Shown piece by piece: positions 9,304-19,084 of a stretch of 39,989 nt of DNA. The position numbers and the translations under genes were made by a program. Within the stretch, counting starts at the first letter, position 1. Each line of letters opens with the position of its first letter. The notes beneath the pieces were generated by a model. The model worked only from the letters and a program-made list of their open reading frames with translations. It was not told the DNA's origin and did no database searches. This DNA is from Fervidobacterium thailandense (GTDB lineage Bacteria; Thermotogota; Thermotogae; Thermotogales; Fervidobacteriaceae), in assembly GCF_001719065.1 (NCBI RefSeq), contig NZ_LWAF01000014.1, positions 1 through 39,989 on the forward strand, read 5' to 3'.

Positions 9304-10276
9304 CAAGCTCCCCCTTCAAGATTGCTCTCTTCTTTCTGTATTCAAGGATAGGTGCATCACCCGGGATCAAGTTCTCGTTCATCTTCAGTTCACTCTTATT
9401 AGGTACCTGCGTGAGTACGACCGCTCTGTCCTGGTGGAGGACCTTTTTGTTGAACGGTATTCCCATAAGAGCTATGAGCTTGTCAAGTAATTTGATCTTC
9501 GTCAGTTTCACGTAGTATCGAACGTAAATCATGGTATTTTCCTCATCAACTGGTGCAAACACGGCTGTGACCCTCATATTCTCCATTATGTGGTTTTGCC
9601 AAATATTTGGGAACTTGAACTCCAGGTACACCTGCGATTTCGCATCCGCTGGAATTTGATCGGCTCGTCTTACCGGAGTTCCGTCATCCACACGGTTGAA
9701 CACGTAAAAATAGAACATGGTATCATCTATCCACTTTACAATCGGTCCATCGACCACGGTCCTATTTCCCCGGCCGATTGTGTTGTAGTGCACGAAAGGT
9801 ACGTGAACGGGATCGAGTTGATTCTCTATAGCTCTGGAATAATGAACATTCCACGGTTCCCAAAACTCAGAATACGCAAAAGAATCATCGATATCATCGA
9901 AGAACTTCGGCTGATCCGTTGGTTCACTATCACCATACCAGACCCATATAAAATCAGCCACTTCCGCAACGTGATACGACCTGACTTTAAAATTCTCCGG
10001 TACCGGTGATACGCGTCCGTTTGCGGGAATCACGCGTACCCGTCCAGAACCGTCGTATTCAAAACCGTGGAATGGGCACATCACACGGCCGTTCGGTAAA
10101 TACTTCCCATGCGAAATCGAAGCTCCTCTGTGACAGCAAATGTCGGAAATACAATGTACTTTTCCACTCTCATCACGCCAGAACGCAAGTGGTACACCAA
10201 AGCGCTTGACACCTAACAGCTTCCCTTTCTTAACCTCCCTTGACGACAAAACCGCATACCATTGGTTTTTGATCAT
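9287..10276 (-). CDS. Rieske [2Fe-2S] aromatic-ring-oxygenase-like protein
   Basis: This 329-residue protein resembles the catalytic subunit of Rieske non-haem iron oxygenases (VanA / phenylpropionate-dioxygenase-like). The Rieske ligands are intact: C47-x-H49, 17 residues, then C67-x2-H70. A mononuclear-iron motif D155-x2-H158-x4-H163 (NQLDPVHVPFVH) follows. These enzymes normally need O2 and an NAD(P)H reductase. No reductase or ferredoxin gene is adjacent. ATG 10276 opens the frame. It lies 14 bases downstream of addB and overlaps uvsE. An O2-dependent enzyme is surprising in a probable anaerobe, so O2 detoxification or demethylation are guesses only. Confidence 0.85.
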   Translation of the reverse strand: MIKNQWYAVLSSREVKKGKLLGVKRFGVPLAFWRDESGKVHCISDICCHRGASISHGKYLPNGRVMCPFHGFEYDGSGRVRVIPANGRVSPVPENFKVRSYHVAEVADFIWVWYGDSEPTDQPKFFDDIDDSFAYSEFWEPWNVHYSRAIENQLDPVHVPFVHYNTIGRGNRTVVDGPIVKWIDDTMFYFYVFNRVDDGTPVRRADQIPADAKSQVYLEFKFPNIWQNHIMENMRVTAVFAPVDEENTMIYVRYYVKLTKIKLLDKLIALMGIPFNKKVLHQDRAVVLTQVPNKSELKMNENLIPGDAPILEYRKKRAILKGELGGSKD

Positions 10277-10290
10277 ACCAACCCACCCTT

Positions 10291-13200
10291 CTACCCCTTC
10301 GGGAGTTTGATTCCATAAATTTCGAACGTACTACACAAAGGTTCATATGGGCAGTTTCTCATATATTCCCTACATTTCTGTGTTTGTTTTGATCCACCAG
10401 GGACATCCAACTCGTAGCCGTCTTGTAGGTCAGCTGAAATCTCGGTTATGAAACTCCGCGAGCGCTCATCAAGAAAAACTGGGACAAATTCTCCCCCTTG
10501 CGAGATTTCGTCGAGAAGTCGCTCTAACCATTTCTCGAATTCATTAACAGGAACAAACTTTCTATCGGCATTTTTGACAGCTCTACTTCTCTTTGGTTTG
10601 ACTTTAAAAACATAGTTTTTAAATTCTTCAACTTCACTTTTCACATACTCGTACGCGTATTTACCATCGTCTGCTGGCTTGGTCGAAAGAAAGATTAAAT
10701 AGAAATCCGCTGGTTGCTCTTTATTACTAAATTCCTGCCAGCAATTGCTAATTACGTAATCATACAAGAGAAGTTGCTCAGCGCAAGCATTTTTTACAGA
10801 GGATTTAGAACCTTTGTAGTCAATAATTGCATAAGCCGGTCTGTCAATTGGTGTCTCTTCATCAATTGCCAAATAATTCTCCTGAAGTTTGTCTATTCTG
10901 TCAACACGCGCTAAAATTGTGTACTTGCCCACAACAGTTCTGAATTCCTTTTCTAACGCTACCGTCTTTTCCGAAGACAAAACAACTGTTTTCGCTGAAT
11001 TTTTCTTAGATTTTTTTCCACTTTCTTGTTCGGCAATATGATCCGATGCGTTCAATTTAACTTTGCTTGGGGAAAGTGATTTGGAGCCAAGGTATATTAT
11101 TATCTTGTCCTTGTAAATGCTATCGAGAAGCGGTATGAGAGCTCCAGAAATCTCCTTCACAGTCATTTCTTTCGGAATCGCGTATTTCCATATTCCTTCA
11201 GAGTATATTGAATTGTACTCTTCCCTGATCAACCTTATCACTTCGTCCTCACGTACTTCCAAACCGACAGGTTCCTCGAACATCCTCTTAAGAACTCTAT
11301 GAACAACCCAACCACGGTATATTCTTGATAGCTCGGCAAATTTTACAGGCCTGCTAACACCCACTACCGATGAGTAGTAAAATTTCAAAGGACAACCCAA
11401 ATATTCCGAAATTTTTGAGTGGCTAAACTCATGAATATATGTCTGACCCACGACGAAATCGGAAGGTTTTGGTACAACACTTTGTTCAACCGAAGCTTTC
11501 AGTCTGTGTATCTCATAATCCAACTCTTTGAATATGTCATTTTCGGTGAACGAAGCTTCCTCAAAGTTATTCGCAAATTCCGTTATGTATTTGGAAGGCA
11601 CAATTTCCTCTCCCGTGTTTGTTGCACGCGGAAAGATCAATCTGGCCTGCTTCGAAAAGATAACCGCCAGGAGCGTAGTTCTGCGCTCACTACTCTCTAA
11701 AGTATCGTAAATCTTAGAGCGCTCATTCCCAGTTCTGAAGAGTAAGGGATTTATCTTGCTCATCGATGGATAGTAGTCATCAGTAAACTCGAGGAAAAAT
11801 TTGTACTTCTTATGCACAAATCTCGCAGTTGATAAATCAACGATATCCACCACATTAGCCGATTTGAAAGTTTCTCTGTACCCAGTTGTACTTAAGAGTA
11901 CCTGAAAGATTTTAAATATCTTGTCCCAGCTTCTCAGTTCTTTCACAACAGCACTCTCCCTCAGTTTTCTTACATACACCTCCAACTTATTCAAGACTTC
12001 GATGAGCTTTGCTAGAGCATTCATTTCATTCCAAAAACTCCTGAAGGTAGTTGTTGTTTTCAGTAAACCGGCTGCGTCGAATACGTTTGAAAACTTAGAA
12101 ATAGCCGATTTTATAAATCCCCTGTACCATTCGAAGAAATCAGTACCTTCTTTTCGTTTCTCGTGGATCTCGTCGAGGATTTTAAAAACACTCTCCATTA
12201 TTAACTTGAAATTTTCTAATTTCTCAAGCCGCTCTGAACGCGTTTTTAGTACATCTATTTCTTCGTCTTCATCAAATTCCTCTGGAACAACTTCGGTCAA
12301 TTTTGTCCTCAAGAACTCTATATCCGCGTCGAGCTTTTCAAAATATGCCTGGTGTCTCTTATCCTTATCTCTCATTTCGGAAGGTGTGAGATTAACGGAA
12401 AAGTAATTGTACTCCTTGAAAAACTGCTCGATTTCATCCATAGATAGTGATCTTTCAGGTATAAGAGGGGATTCGATAAGGGCTAGTAAGTCTTCACTTT
12501 TGTAGTTATTTTCAATGGTTATCAGCGGTTGTAAGAGTATCTTCACAATCTGACTATCGGTCAGTGGAGTTTGTCCGCTGTATCTGAAAGGTATCTTTGC
12601 TTCTTCAAACTCTTCCATCACCCTCTGGGCAATTGCTGTATTTGGCACGACAACACCTATATCTTCCGGATCAACACCTTCGATCAGTAATCGTTTAACT
12701 TCTTTCACCAGGTATTGGTACTCAAAATAAGTATTTTCAGTGTCAACACGGATTATTTCCTTACCCTCGAGAAGTTGCTTGGTTGTAGCAGGTTTTCTAT
12801 CACACAGCGTGTAGTCAAACTCAAATCCGTTTTCGTTGAGGAATCGATATATCTCTTCAAGTGGCTCAAACGCACTGTCAGCAACCTTTTGCCAGACAAA
12901 AAAGAACACACGTTCACTTTTCTCAATCAACTCCCTGAGTGCTTTTTGTATAAGTGGTGGGATATCGAAAAATCCACTCAATACAAGGTACTTGCGGTGT
13001 TCTTCAACGTGTTTTGCATTGTCGATGTACCAGTTGTAGATGCTAACAGGATCGTAAACAGTCTTTGATCGAAGTTGCTGAGCAACCTCCTTCATTTTGG
13101 CCAAAACTTCCCTGATTATCTGAGCAAACGTACTTTCTTCGTTCATCAAACATTCAACGAGGGCATACTGCTGCGAGGTTTGGACTCGGTCCCCGTAAAG

Positions 13201-13629
13201 CTCAAGTTCCCAGAGTTTTTCGAATATCTCAACGATGTACTGGACAATGTTGTTGGACTTTGACAATGTCCTTAACAGTAACAGCCTTTCGCTATTGTAA
13301 TTTTCTTCATTCTTTCTTGTATCTTCGTAGAGTTCATCAATAATCTTGGAGATGTAGATCGTGTAAAAGTCTCTGTCGAGTACTTCCGCATCGTAGTTAC
13401 AGCGCAAAAGCAATTCAGTTATGTACTGGTTTATAACCAAAAACGCGTTTCTGTTTAAGGCCTTACCAATATTCTGAGCTACACGATCGGCTATCTGACG
13501 TGTATAAAACCCAGTCGGACCTATGAAAAGAAAACTGAAAGGATTCTCTTCGTAGAGTCCTTGAACCTGGGAAGCTACGAGATCAAAATGCGAACCGTCA
13601 ATAGGGACAACGTAGGCTCTTCTCACCAT
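10291..13629 (-). CDS. addB: AddB-type helicase-nuclease subunit
   Basis: This 1,112-residue protein is the AddB/RexB-type partner of the AddA-like helicase next to it; together they resect double-strand breaks for RecA loading. The N-terminal P-loop is degenerate (GPTGFYTRQ, without the Lys-Thr), suggesting no ATP hydrolysis there. The C-terminus is a RecB-family PD-(D/E)xK nuclease: AIIDYKGSK gives the D-x-K, and EQLLLYDY is the downstream QxxxY. One Cys at YLGCPLKFYY and three in CREYMRNCPYEPLC fit the Fe-S staple of AddB nucleases. ATG 13629 lies within the end of addA (overlap seven bases). Confidence 0.88.
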   Translation of the reverse strand: MVRRAYVVPIDGSHFDLVASQVQGLYEENPFSFLFIGPTGFYTRQIADRVAQNIGKALNRNAFLVINQYITELLLRCNYDAEVLDRDFYTIYISKIIDELYEDTRKNEENYNSERLLLLRTLSKSNNIVQYIVEIFEKLWELELYGDRVQTSQQYALVECLMNEESTFAQIIREVLAKMKEVAQQLRSKTVYDPVSIYNWYIDNAKHVEEHRKYLVLSGFFDIPPLIQKALRELIEKSERVFFFVWQKVADSAFEPLEEIYRFLNENGFEFDYTLCDRKPATTKQLLEGKEIIRVDTENTYFEYQYLVKEVKRLLIEGVDPEDIGVVVPNTAIAQRVMEEFEEAKIPFRYSGQTPLTDSQIVKILLQPLITIENNYKSEDLLALIESPLIPERSLSMDEIEQFFKEYNYFSVNLTPSEMRDKDKRHQAYFEKLDADIEFLRTKLTEVVPEEFDEDEEIDVLKTRSERLEKLENFKLIMESVFKILDEIHEKRKEGTDFFEWYRGFIKSAISKFSNVFDAAGLLKTTTTFRSFWNEMNALAKLIEVLNKLEVYVRKLRESAVVKELRSWDKIFKIFQVLLSTTGYRETFKSANVVDIVDLSTARFVHKKYKFFLEFTDDYYPSMSKINPLLFRTGNERSKIYDTLESSERRTTLLAVIFSKQARLIFPRATNTGEEIVPSKYITEFANNFEEASFTENDIFKELDYEIHRLKASVEQSVVPKPSDFVVGQTYIHEFSHSKISEYLGCPLKFYYSSVVGVSRPVKFAELSRIYRGWVVHRVLKRMFEEPVGLEVREDEVIRLIREEYNSIYSEGIWKYAIPKEMTVKEISGALIPLLDSIYKDKIIIYLGSKSLSPSKVKLNASDHIAEQESGKKSKKNSAKTVVLSSEKTVALEKEFRTVVGKYTILARVDRIDKLQENYLAIDEETPIDRPAYAIIDYKGSKSSVKNACAEQLLLYDYVISNCWQEFSNKEQPADFYLIFLSTKPADDGKYAYEYVKSEVEEFKNYVFKVKPKRSRAVKNADRKFVPVNEFEKWLERLLDEISQGGEFVPVFLDERSRSFITEISADLQDGYELDVPGGSKQTQKCREYMRNCPYEPLCSTFEIYGIKLPKG

Positions 13630-16600
13630 ATATTGCTCACCTCGGATGTTTCAAAAAGTCTTATTCTCTTGAATATTTCCTCTTCAAAATCATCTTCAGG
13701 TTTTTCAACACGCACAACCCAACCGGTTTGAGTGCTAATTATGTAGCCACATTCTACCTGGCCAAAATCTTTTAGAAGGTGCATATAGAATTGGAGCTGG
13801 AATCTGTATTTCTCAAGTTCCAGAGAACCTTCTTTTAAGTACGATGACTTGAAGTCTACGACGTATATCTTTCCGTTTTTGAAGAACACTTTATCCGGTA
13901 CTCCGAACAGTACGTATCTTCTTCCGTCGTATTGAACATGCTTTGCAAGACGCCACTCGGAAAGGACCTTATCACAACTAAATAGCTCCTTGAGTACTTT
14001 TGCACTCAGTATCGCCTCAGGTACTTGCTTTGTTTCGACCAGGTACTCCAGTTGGCTGTACTTGTTGACACTCATCAATTTCCTATGAACCCGCTTACCT
14101 TCTAACAGTTCCGGGGAGACCTCGATCAATCGTTCAAACTTACTGGAAATAGTCGCAGAAGGATCCAATGCATAACTTTGTGTTTCCGTCATTAACACAC
14201 CAGCTTCCGCAAAGTCTTCTGAAATTTGATCGATACGCTCTATGTCAGCCTTTTCATCAACGATGTTATAAAGTAACGTTGGGGACACGTAGCGCTTGTA
14301 AGCGATAGTAGAATAATCTTCGATTTGTTTCTTTATGAGCTCTTCATCCAAAACGCTACCCACTTTGGTAGTTTTTTCCGTCCTTCCCTCGAACTCTGTT
14401 TTAATCTTCTGGAGCAGTTCCGAGTTTAACGTGACAGCAATTCCGAATTCTCCCAAAGGAGCTCTTTCAAAAACTCTATTTGCAGTCAACCCATCCGAGT
14501 TTTTACCTCTGTCGGTTGTTTTTAGTACGACCAACATTTCCTTGGCACGTGTTACAGCAACGTACATTTTTCTAAGCAGTTCGGTTTCGTCAAAGAATAT
14601 TTCGGCTTCAAGTTCTTTAAGTAGCTCCTTGAAATCCTCTCCACGGATGTCTATTTTGTCTACAAATTTTTCCAGGAACTTTTTAATGTAGATGTACCTG
14701 CCATTTCCTCCATCATCGAGTGGGAACATAACGTTTTCCTCATCACGCTCAGAATAATTGTTTCCGACAAGAAAAACGATGTTGAATTCCAGTCCCTTTG
14801 AAGCGTGAACGGTCATCATCCTCACAACATCGTTTTCTTCGGAAACCTCCGATGCCTCGGTTTCCTTTAAATCGGAGATTTTCTCAAGTAGACGAGTCAG
14901 TTCAAGGAAGGAATTTGCCTGACGATTGAACTCTGTGGACTGATCAAGTAACTTCTTTACATTCTTCAACCTTTGCTCAGCGCTGTCGAATTTCGCAAGT
15001 TTTCGCAGGTACTCGCTGTCCTTGATGAAGTTCTTCAACACTTCAGCCGGTCTTAGTAAATACTTCAACTCATCGTACTTCTGGATCAACTCGATCATCT
15101 TAGAAACGTACTTTGGCAGGGAATCCTCGGCTGAAAGTTCCTTTGCGGCCTGGAAAAGTGAGTAAGTACCAATTTTTTCCTTCAATTCTTTAGCCTTCAT
15201 GACGATGCGATGGAATACTTTAAATTTATCGAACGATTGACTTGGGTTAACGTCTTCCACAAATGGAGTAAAGAAGAACTCCACGAAGTTATAGTTATTG
15301 TTTGGGTTTTGAATGACGTTAAGTGCACTAACTACGGCACGAATCTCCGGACGTCTGTAAAAACCTCGACCTTTTACAACGTAAAGAGGAATGCCAAATT
15401 TTGCGAATACCTCTCTGTATATTTCTTCCACGCCGCTAAGCTTGTAGGATAATATCGCAATGTCTTTGTAGGTTATTTTCCTGGTAATGGGCTTCAAGAT
15501 TCCTCCTTCTTTTTCGAAAAAAGTCATCTCCTTACCAACAAGCTCGTCGATAGCTTTTGCAACCAACAAAGCCTCCGTATAATCACTGCCCTCTATCGTT
15601 TCAAGAACGTTAATAAAAACAACCCTGTGCGAATTTTCAGCACCAGCAAACTCGAACTTGGGAATTAACTCCTCATCAGCTCCTTGATTGTTTGAAGTTG
15701 AGATGTCTTCCTCAAGAAAGTGCATCTTATCGTAGAGTTCAGGGTATCTTAACCTGAAAACCTCGTGGTAGTAGACTTTTTCTGATTCTGAACTTTGACC
15801 CGTGTGTATCTCGCGCTTGAAAATGGCATGCTCTGAAACGTGGTTAAAGAAATCAACAAGTTTCCTGTGCGAGCGGAAATTAGTTTGCAGTGATAGAATT
15901 TTGTACTTGTCAGGTTGCTTTTTCTGCCTATTCTCAAATTCACTCATCGTCCTTACGAACACCGATACATCCGCCCCGCGGAACCTGTAAATCGACTGCT
16001 TTCGGTCCCCCACGTAGAAGACGTAATTTTCATCCGTGTGAAGCAGATCGAAAATAGATTTTTGAAGATCGTTCGTATCTTGAAACTCGTCGACTATAAT
16101 ATACTTAAATCTCTCCTGATAATGCTTTCGGACATCTGGATTCTGTAGAATACTTATCACCTTTTCAAGCACGCCTTTAAAGTCGTACTCAAAATTATCA
16201 AGCGTTTCGGCTTCGTACAATTCGGAAGCTATCAGACACATTGTTCGAAATACCTTCAACGATTCCCCAGCATCCCTGAGTACGTTGAGTAACCTTTCAC
16301 TGACCTTAGAGTTGTTCAACTCCAGCCGCCAACTTTTAACGACATTCGATATGTAGTTTCTCACCTTATCGATATCTCCAACTTTTTCAAAAAAGTTCAA
16401 AATAGCCTCCTTGTTCTGCTTTAGATCGTCAACGTACTTTTCCAACCTGCTTCTCCTTTCGATCGGAAGTAAGGGGCTGAACCTCACATCAACACCCTCA
16501 TAGACTTGAAACGCTACTTCCATCGCGTACTTGGCCACATTGTCTATGATCTTCATTTGCTTTAGCTCGCTGATTATGGTGAAATTCGGATCCACACCCG

Positions 16601-16952
16601 CAAGCACGTTTTGCTCGACCAGTATCCTTCGGCACAGGCTGTCTATGGTTGAAATCACCGCGCGCGACATGTTCGAGTAGACACGCTTCCAATAGTCGTT
16701 CGAGTCCATCTTTTTGCGAACTTCTGCCATTATCCTATTCTTCATCTCGTTGGCCGCTTTGTTAGTGAACGTAACGGCCAATATGTTATCCACAATATCC
16801 GGTTTGTTGAATTTCTCCCAATATTCGAGGATACCTAAATAGTAGCTTGTGAGTGTGTAAGTCTTCCCAGTCCCAGCTGAGGCTGAGATAAAATAATTAC
16901 AGTTTGGATTTTCCCGGACGATTTCTGCTGGTGATTTCATTTCTCCAATCAT
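13623..16952 (-). CDS. addA: AddA-type UvrD-family helicase-nuclease subunit
   Basis: This 1,109-residue SF1A helicase has all motifs visible: ISASAGTGKTYTLTS (Walker A), NILAVTFTNKAANEMK (Ia), IIVDEFQDTND (II), VGDRKQSIYRFRGAD (III), LQTNFRSHR (IV), MMTVHASKGLEF (V) and MYVAVTRAKEML (VI). The C-terminal nuclease domain has GVPDKVFF, VVDFKSS and a final QLQFYMHLL. It loads on broken DNA ends and resects with AddB. ATG 16952 and ATG 16940 are both possible starts. It is first in the minus-strand run addA-addB-Rieske-uvsE-DUF3783, putting two DNA repair functions in one transcript. Confidence 0.92.
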   Translation of the reverse strand: MIGEMKSPAEIVRENPNCNYFISASAGTGKTYTLTSYYLGILEYWEKFNKPDIVDNILAVTFTNKAANEMKNRIMAEVRKKMDSNDYWKRVYSNMSRAVISTIDSLCRRILVEQNVLAGVDPNFTIISELKQMKIIDNVAKYAMEVAFQVYEGVDVRFSPLLPIERRSRLEKYVDDLKQNKEAILNFFEKVGDIDKVRNYISNVVKSWRLELNNSKVSERLLNVLRDAGESLKVFRTMCLIASELYEAETLDNFEYDFKGVLEKVISILQNPDVRKHYQERFKYIIVDEFQDTNDLQKSIFDLLHTDENYVFYVGDRKQSIYRFRGADVSVFVRTMSEFENRQKKQPDKYKILSLQTNFRSHRKLVDFFNHVSEHAIFKREIHTGQSSESEKVYYHEVFRLRYPELYDKMHFLEEDISTSNNQGADEELIPKFEFAGAENSHRVVFINVLETIEGSDYTEALLVAKAIDELVGKEMTFFEKEGGILKPITRKITYKDIAILSYKLSGVEEIYREVFAKFGIPLYVVKGRGFYRRPEIRAVVSALNVIQNPNNNYNFVEFFFTPFVEDVNPSQSFDKFKVFHRIVMKAKELKEKIGTYSLFQAAKELSAEDSLPKYVSKMIELIQKYDELKYLLRPAEVLKNFIKDSEYLRKLAKFDSAEQRLKNVKKLLDQSTEFNRQANSFLELTRLLEKISDLKETEASEVSEENDVVRMMTVHASKGLEFNIVFLVGNNYSERDEENVMFPLDDGGNGRYIYIKKFLEKFVDKIDIRGEDFKELLKELEAEIFFDETELLRKMYVAVTRAKEMLVVLKTTDRGKNSDGLTANRVFERAPLGEFGIAVTLNSELLQKIKTEFEGRTEKTTKVGSVLDEELIKKQIEDYSTIAYKRYVSPTLLYNIVDEKADIERIDQISEDFAEAGVLMTETQSYALDPSATISSKFERLIEVSPELLEGKRVHRKLMSVNKYSQLEYLVETKQVPEAILSAKVLKELFSCDKVLSEWRLAKHVQYDGRRYVLFGVPDKVFFKNGKIYVVDFKSSYLKEGSLELEKYRFQLQFYMHLLKDFGQVECGYIISTQTGWVVRVEKPEDDFEEEIFKRIRLFETSEVSNIW

Positions 16953-17022
16953 ACCAGTACCCCCAAACGACGTAGTTACTCTCTTTCCGAACTATTTGAG
17001 AGGAATTCCGATACTATACATT

Positions 17023-17050
17023 ATTATACCAAAAAAGGGCCTAAAACAAA
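17023..17050 (-). promoter_or_regulatory. Candidate promoter for addA
   Basis: On the minus strand TATAAT (17028-17023) lies 15-16 bases after TTGTTT/TTTGTT (near 17050-17044), about 70 bases before the addA start. It overlaps the terminator of the operon upstream. Confidence 0.55.
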
Positions 17051-17059
17051 AAACGGCCC
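17031..17059 (-). terminator. Intrinsic terminator after the ICMT-like gene
   Basis: On the minus strand a GGGCC/GGCCC stem (17059-17055 with 17041-17037) and a T-rich loop are followed by six T. It lies about 55 bases past the stop at 17115. Confidence 0.6.
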
Positions 17060-17114
17060 AATAAAGTTTCTTTCCTGTATATTCCTCAAGTTAGCTATCA
17101 GCTTTCTCATTTGC

Positions 17115-17672
17115 TCAGATGAACATACGCGTTCTTTTTCTGTACTCAAGATAGATTTCCCCAAACTCCTCGAGAAGTTTCTTCTCTTCCACAATGGCTC
17201 GGTATATAAAGGCAATTGTGGGGAATGCGAAAATAAAGAAGGACGAGGGAAAATGTTGGAACGCGATCGCTAAACCAAGGAAGGCAATTATTTCACCCGT
17301 GTAACTGGGATGTCGAATTTTGCTATAAAGTCCTTTGGTCACGAGCTTTTTCTCCTGTTCCACAATACCGATATCCGGTGTGAAGTGCTTTCCAAGAGTG
17401 AGAATTGCCATAAAGCGCAGGATAACACCAATTGTAAGCACCGCAGTTCCAATTAGTTGCATTACACCGAATTCACGGCTTCGCCAAGTGCTTCTGAAAC
17501 TCTCAGGAGCAACGGCAAGGAACACACCTGTCAGAATGAGCCCAATAATGATGTATTTGCTCCTCTTCTCAAGAATCTTGTGATATCCATTCTTTCTCAG
17601 GACGAGTACGTAAAAATCAAGGGCCCACCAAAAGAAGACAACTCCCCAAAATAAGTACCTTGCAAGTTCCAT
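17115..17672 (-). CDS. ICMT/PEMT-like membrane methyltransferase
   Basis: This 185-residue polytopic membrane protein has the isoprenylcysteine carboxyl methyltransferase/phospholipid N-methyltransferase core LVTKGLYSKIRHPSYTGE followed by E(E)KKLLEEFGEIYLEYRKRT, the SAM-binding region of this family. Four to five membrane helices precede and surround it. Bacterial members methylate small lipophilic or sulfur compounds or are uncharacterised. It is last in an operon with a glycosyltransferase, PlsY and a TPR protein, and it starts three bases past the TPR stop. A lipid substrate is an inference from context. Confidence 0.8.
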   Translation of the reverse strand: MELARYLFWGVVFFWWALDFYVLVLRKNGYHKILEKRSKYIIIGLILTGVFLAVAPESFRSTWRSREFGVMQLIGTAVLTIGVILRFMAILTLGKHFTPDIGIVEQEKKLVTKGLYSKIRHPSYTGEIIAFLGLAIAFQHFPSSFFIFAFPTIAFIYRAIVEEKKLLEEFGEIYLEYRKRTRMFI

Positions 17673-17675
17673 AAC

Positions 17676-18431
17676 TTATCCTCCTTTTTGCTTAATTTCC
17701 TTTAGGTACTCCCTGGCACGCGCAACGTTGTCTTCGTGAGCCTTCTTAAAAAGCGGGTGTGGTTGCATCGATAACACTTTTTCCAACAATTCTTGAGCTT
17801 TCTGTCTGTTGCCGATTTTTAAGTAAAAAGCACCGAAATTTAAGTACAACCCAGAATAGTCAGGTATAAACTTTTCCGCTTCCTTAAAGAGTTGTTCCGC
17901 CTTCCTATAATCGTTAAACGGCCATGGGGGATTCGTATATCTTAGAGCCATCCCCATATAGGCAAGGCCTTTATACAATCTGTCGTCAAGCAGTTCGATC
18001 GCCTTTGGCATGTACTCATCAAACTGGTTGAGTAAAGCCAATTTTTCAAAAACAAAGGCATACTCAATTAACCTTGAAACTGCCACCGCCGCTACGTAAT
18101 AAGCTCGACCGTTTTTCGAGTCGTTTTTAATCACGTCTCTTGCTTGTATTAGGGCTTTTTCAAAGAACAACTTTTTGTTCTTCTGCTCAGCCCAAGAGCC
18201 GTACTCAAGGTAAGACTCAGCAAGCAGGGTGCGAACAAAACCCGAACCGTTTCCATTCGAGACTTCTCTCTCTAAGTCCGATATCAACCTTTCCATCTCT
18301 CTAACATTCTGAAGCGAACGAGCATTGTTAAAACGCTCGACGAAATTTCCGAAAACCAGACCTGAGAATAAAATCGTTGACACTGTTATCCAGGAAAGTA
18401 AAATCCGGTGAAATCCCTCAGTTTTCTTCAT
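17676..18431 (-). CDS. Membrane-anchored TPR protein
   Basis: This 251-residue protein has one N-terminal hydrophobic segment (about residues 12-29, an anchor or signal peptide) followed by helical repeats. The clearest TPR is YLNFGAFYLKIGNRQKAQELLEKVL near the C-terminus, with a weaker unit at YRKAEQLFKEAEKFIPDYSG. It is likely a periplasm-facing scaffold. The frame is open to 18473, but ATG 18431 has AAGGAGG upstream and its ATGA overlaps the plsY stop, so I chose it. No catalytic motif is seen. Confidence 0.8.
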   Translation of the reverse strand: MKKTEGFHRILLSWITVSTILFSGLVFGNFVERFNNARSLQNVREMERLISDLEREVSNGNGSGFVRTLLAESYLEYGSWAEQKNKKLFFEKALIQARDVIKNDSKNGRAYYVAAVAVSRLIEYAFVFEKLALLNQFDEYMPKAIELLDDRLYKGLAYMGMALRYTNPPWPFNDYRKAEQLFKEAEKFIPDYSGLYLNFGAFYLKIGNRQKAQELLEKVLSMQPHPLFKKAHEDNVARAREYLKEIKQKGG

Positions 18432-19084
18432 ACCTCGTTCCTCCTTAAAATACCTCGACAAATCTTTCGGCAAAGAGACAAATATTCTTTCCGGTGTTTA
18501 TAAAGAATTATTGCAAAATTGCCGATGTAAAGAATCAAAAGTTCGTACCTTCCTTCCCAGAGTTTGAAAACCACGTAAAGAAAAAGTGCCAGGAATCCGT
18601 AAAGAACCCTCAGTGCATCTTCTTCAGGTGTTGTTTTACTCTTGCCGATGAACTTATTGTACACTGAGAACACGGTGAAAATAGCACCAATCAACGTTGG
18701 TGCTTCCCATTTCGTCAGAACAGACCACGCCCCAAAGGTTGTTGCAACTGCCTTCCCACCTCTAAACTTCAAAAACGGGCTAAATGCGTGACCTGCGATT
18801 CCGACAAGTGCCGCAACTGAAATAATGTATGGATTCTTAAGTAATCCCGTCACAACAAAGAGAAAGAGAGGGAAAGTACCTTTGAAATAATCCAACGCAA
18901 GAGCGACTACACCGTACCTCCAGCCTGCGGCACGCCAAAGGTTTGAGGAACCTGGATTCCCATCTCGAATCTTACCTAAGTCGACTTTGGCAATTTTCGC
19001 TAAAAGTGGTGCATACATTACCGAACCCGAGAGAAATTGTGAAACTATCGCAAGAAGCCAAACAGTCGGAGAATCACTTAACAC
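18428..19084 (-). CDS. plsY: PlsY-type glycerol-3-phosphate acyltransferase
   Basis: This 218-residue multi-pass protein of the PlsY family transfers acyl groups from acyl-phosphate to glycerol-3-phosphate in the first step of phosphatidate synthesis. Three family loops are recognisable: GSVMYAPLLAK with DLGKIRDGNPGSSNLWRAAG (canonical GSGNxGaTNxxR), ALDYFKGTFP, and AGHAFSPFLKFRGGKAVAT. The first loop is divergent, and a 30-residue extension at the C-terminus carries extra charge. It may be a paralogue specialised for this operon rather than the main PlsY. It overlaps the glycosyltransferase stop by 11 bases. Confidence 0.85.
   Translation of the reverse strand: MLSDSPTVWLLAIVSQFLSGSVMYAPLLAKIAKVDLGKIRDGNPGSSNLWRAAGWRYGVVALALDYFKGTFPLFLFVVTGLLKNPYIISVAALVGIAGHAFSPFLKFRGGKAVATTFGAWSVLTKWEAPTLIGAIFTVFSVYNKFIGKSKTTPEEDALRVLYGFLALFLYVVFKLWEGRYELLILYIGNFAIILYKHRKEYLSLCRKICRGILRRNEV

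Noticed and set aside
10291-16952. AddAB pair as a novel phage-defence system together with the mrr fragment
   Set aside because: The motifs match ordinary AddAB recombination helicase-nucleases, and mrr is 11 kb away and broken.
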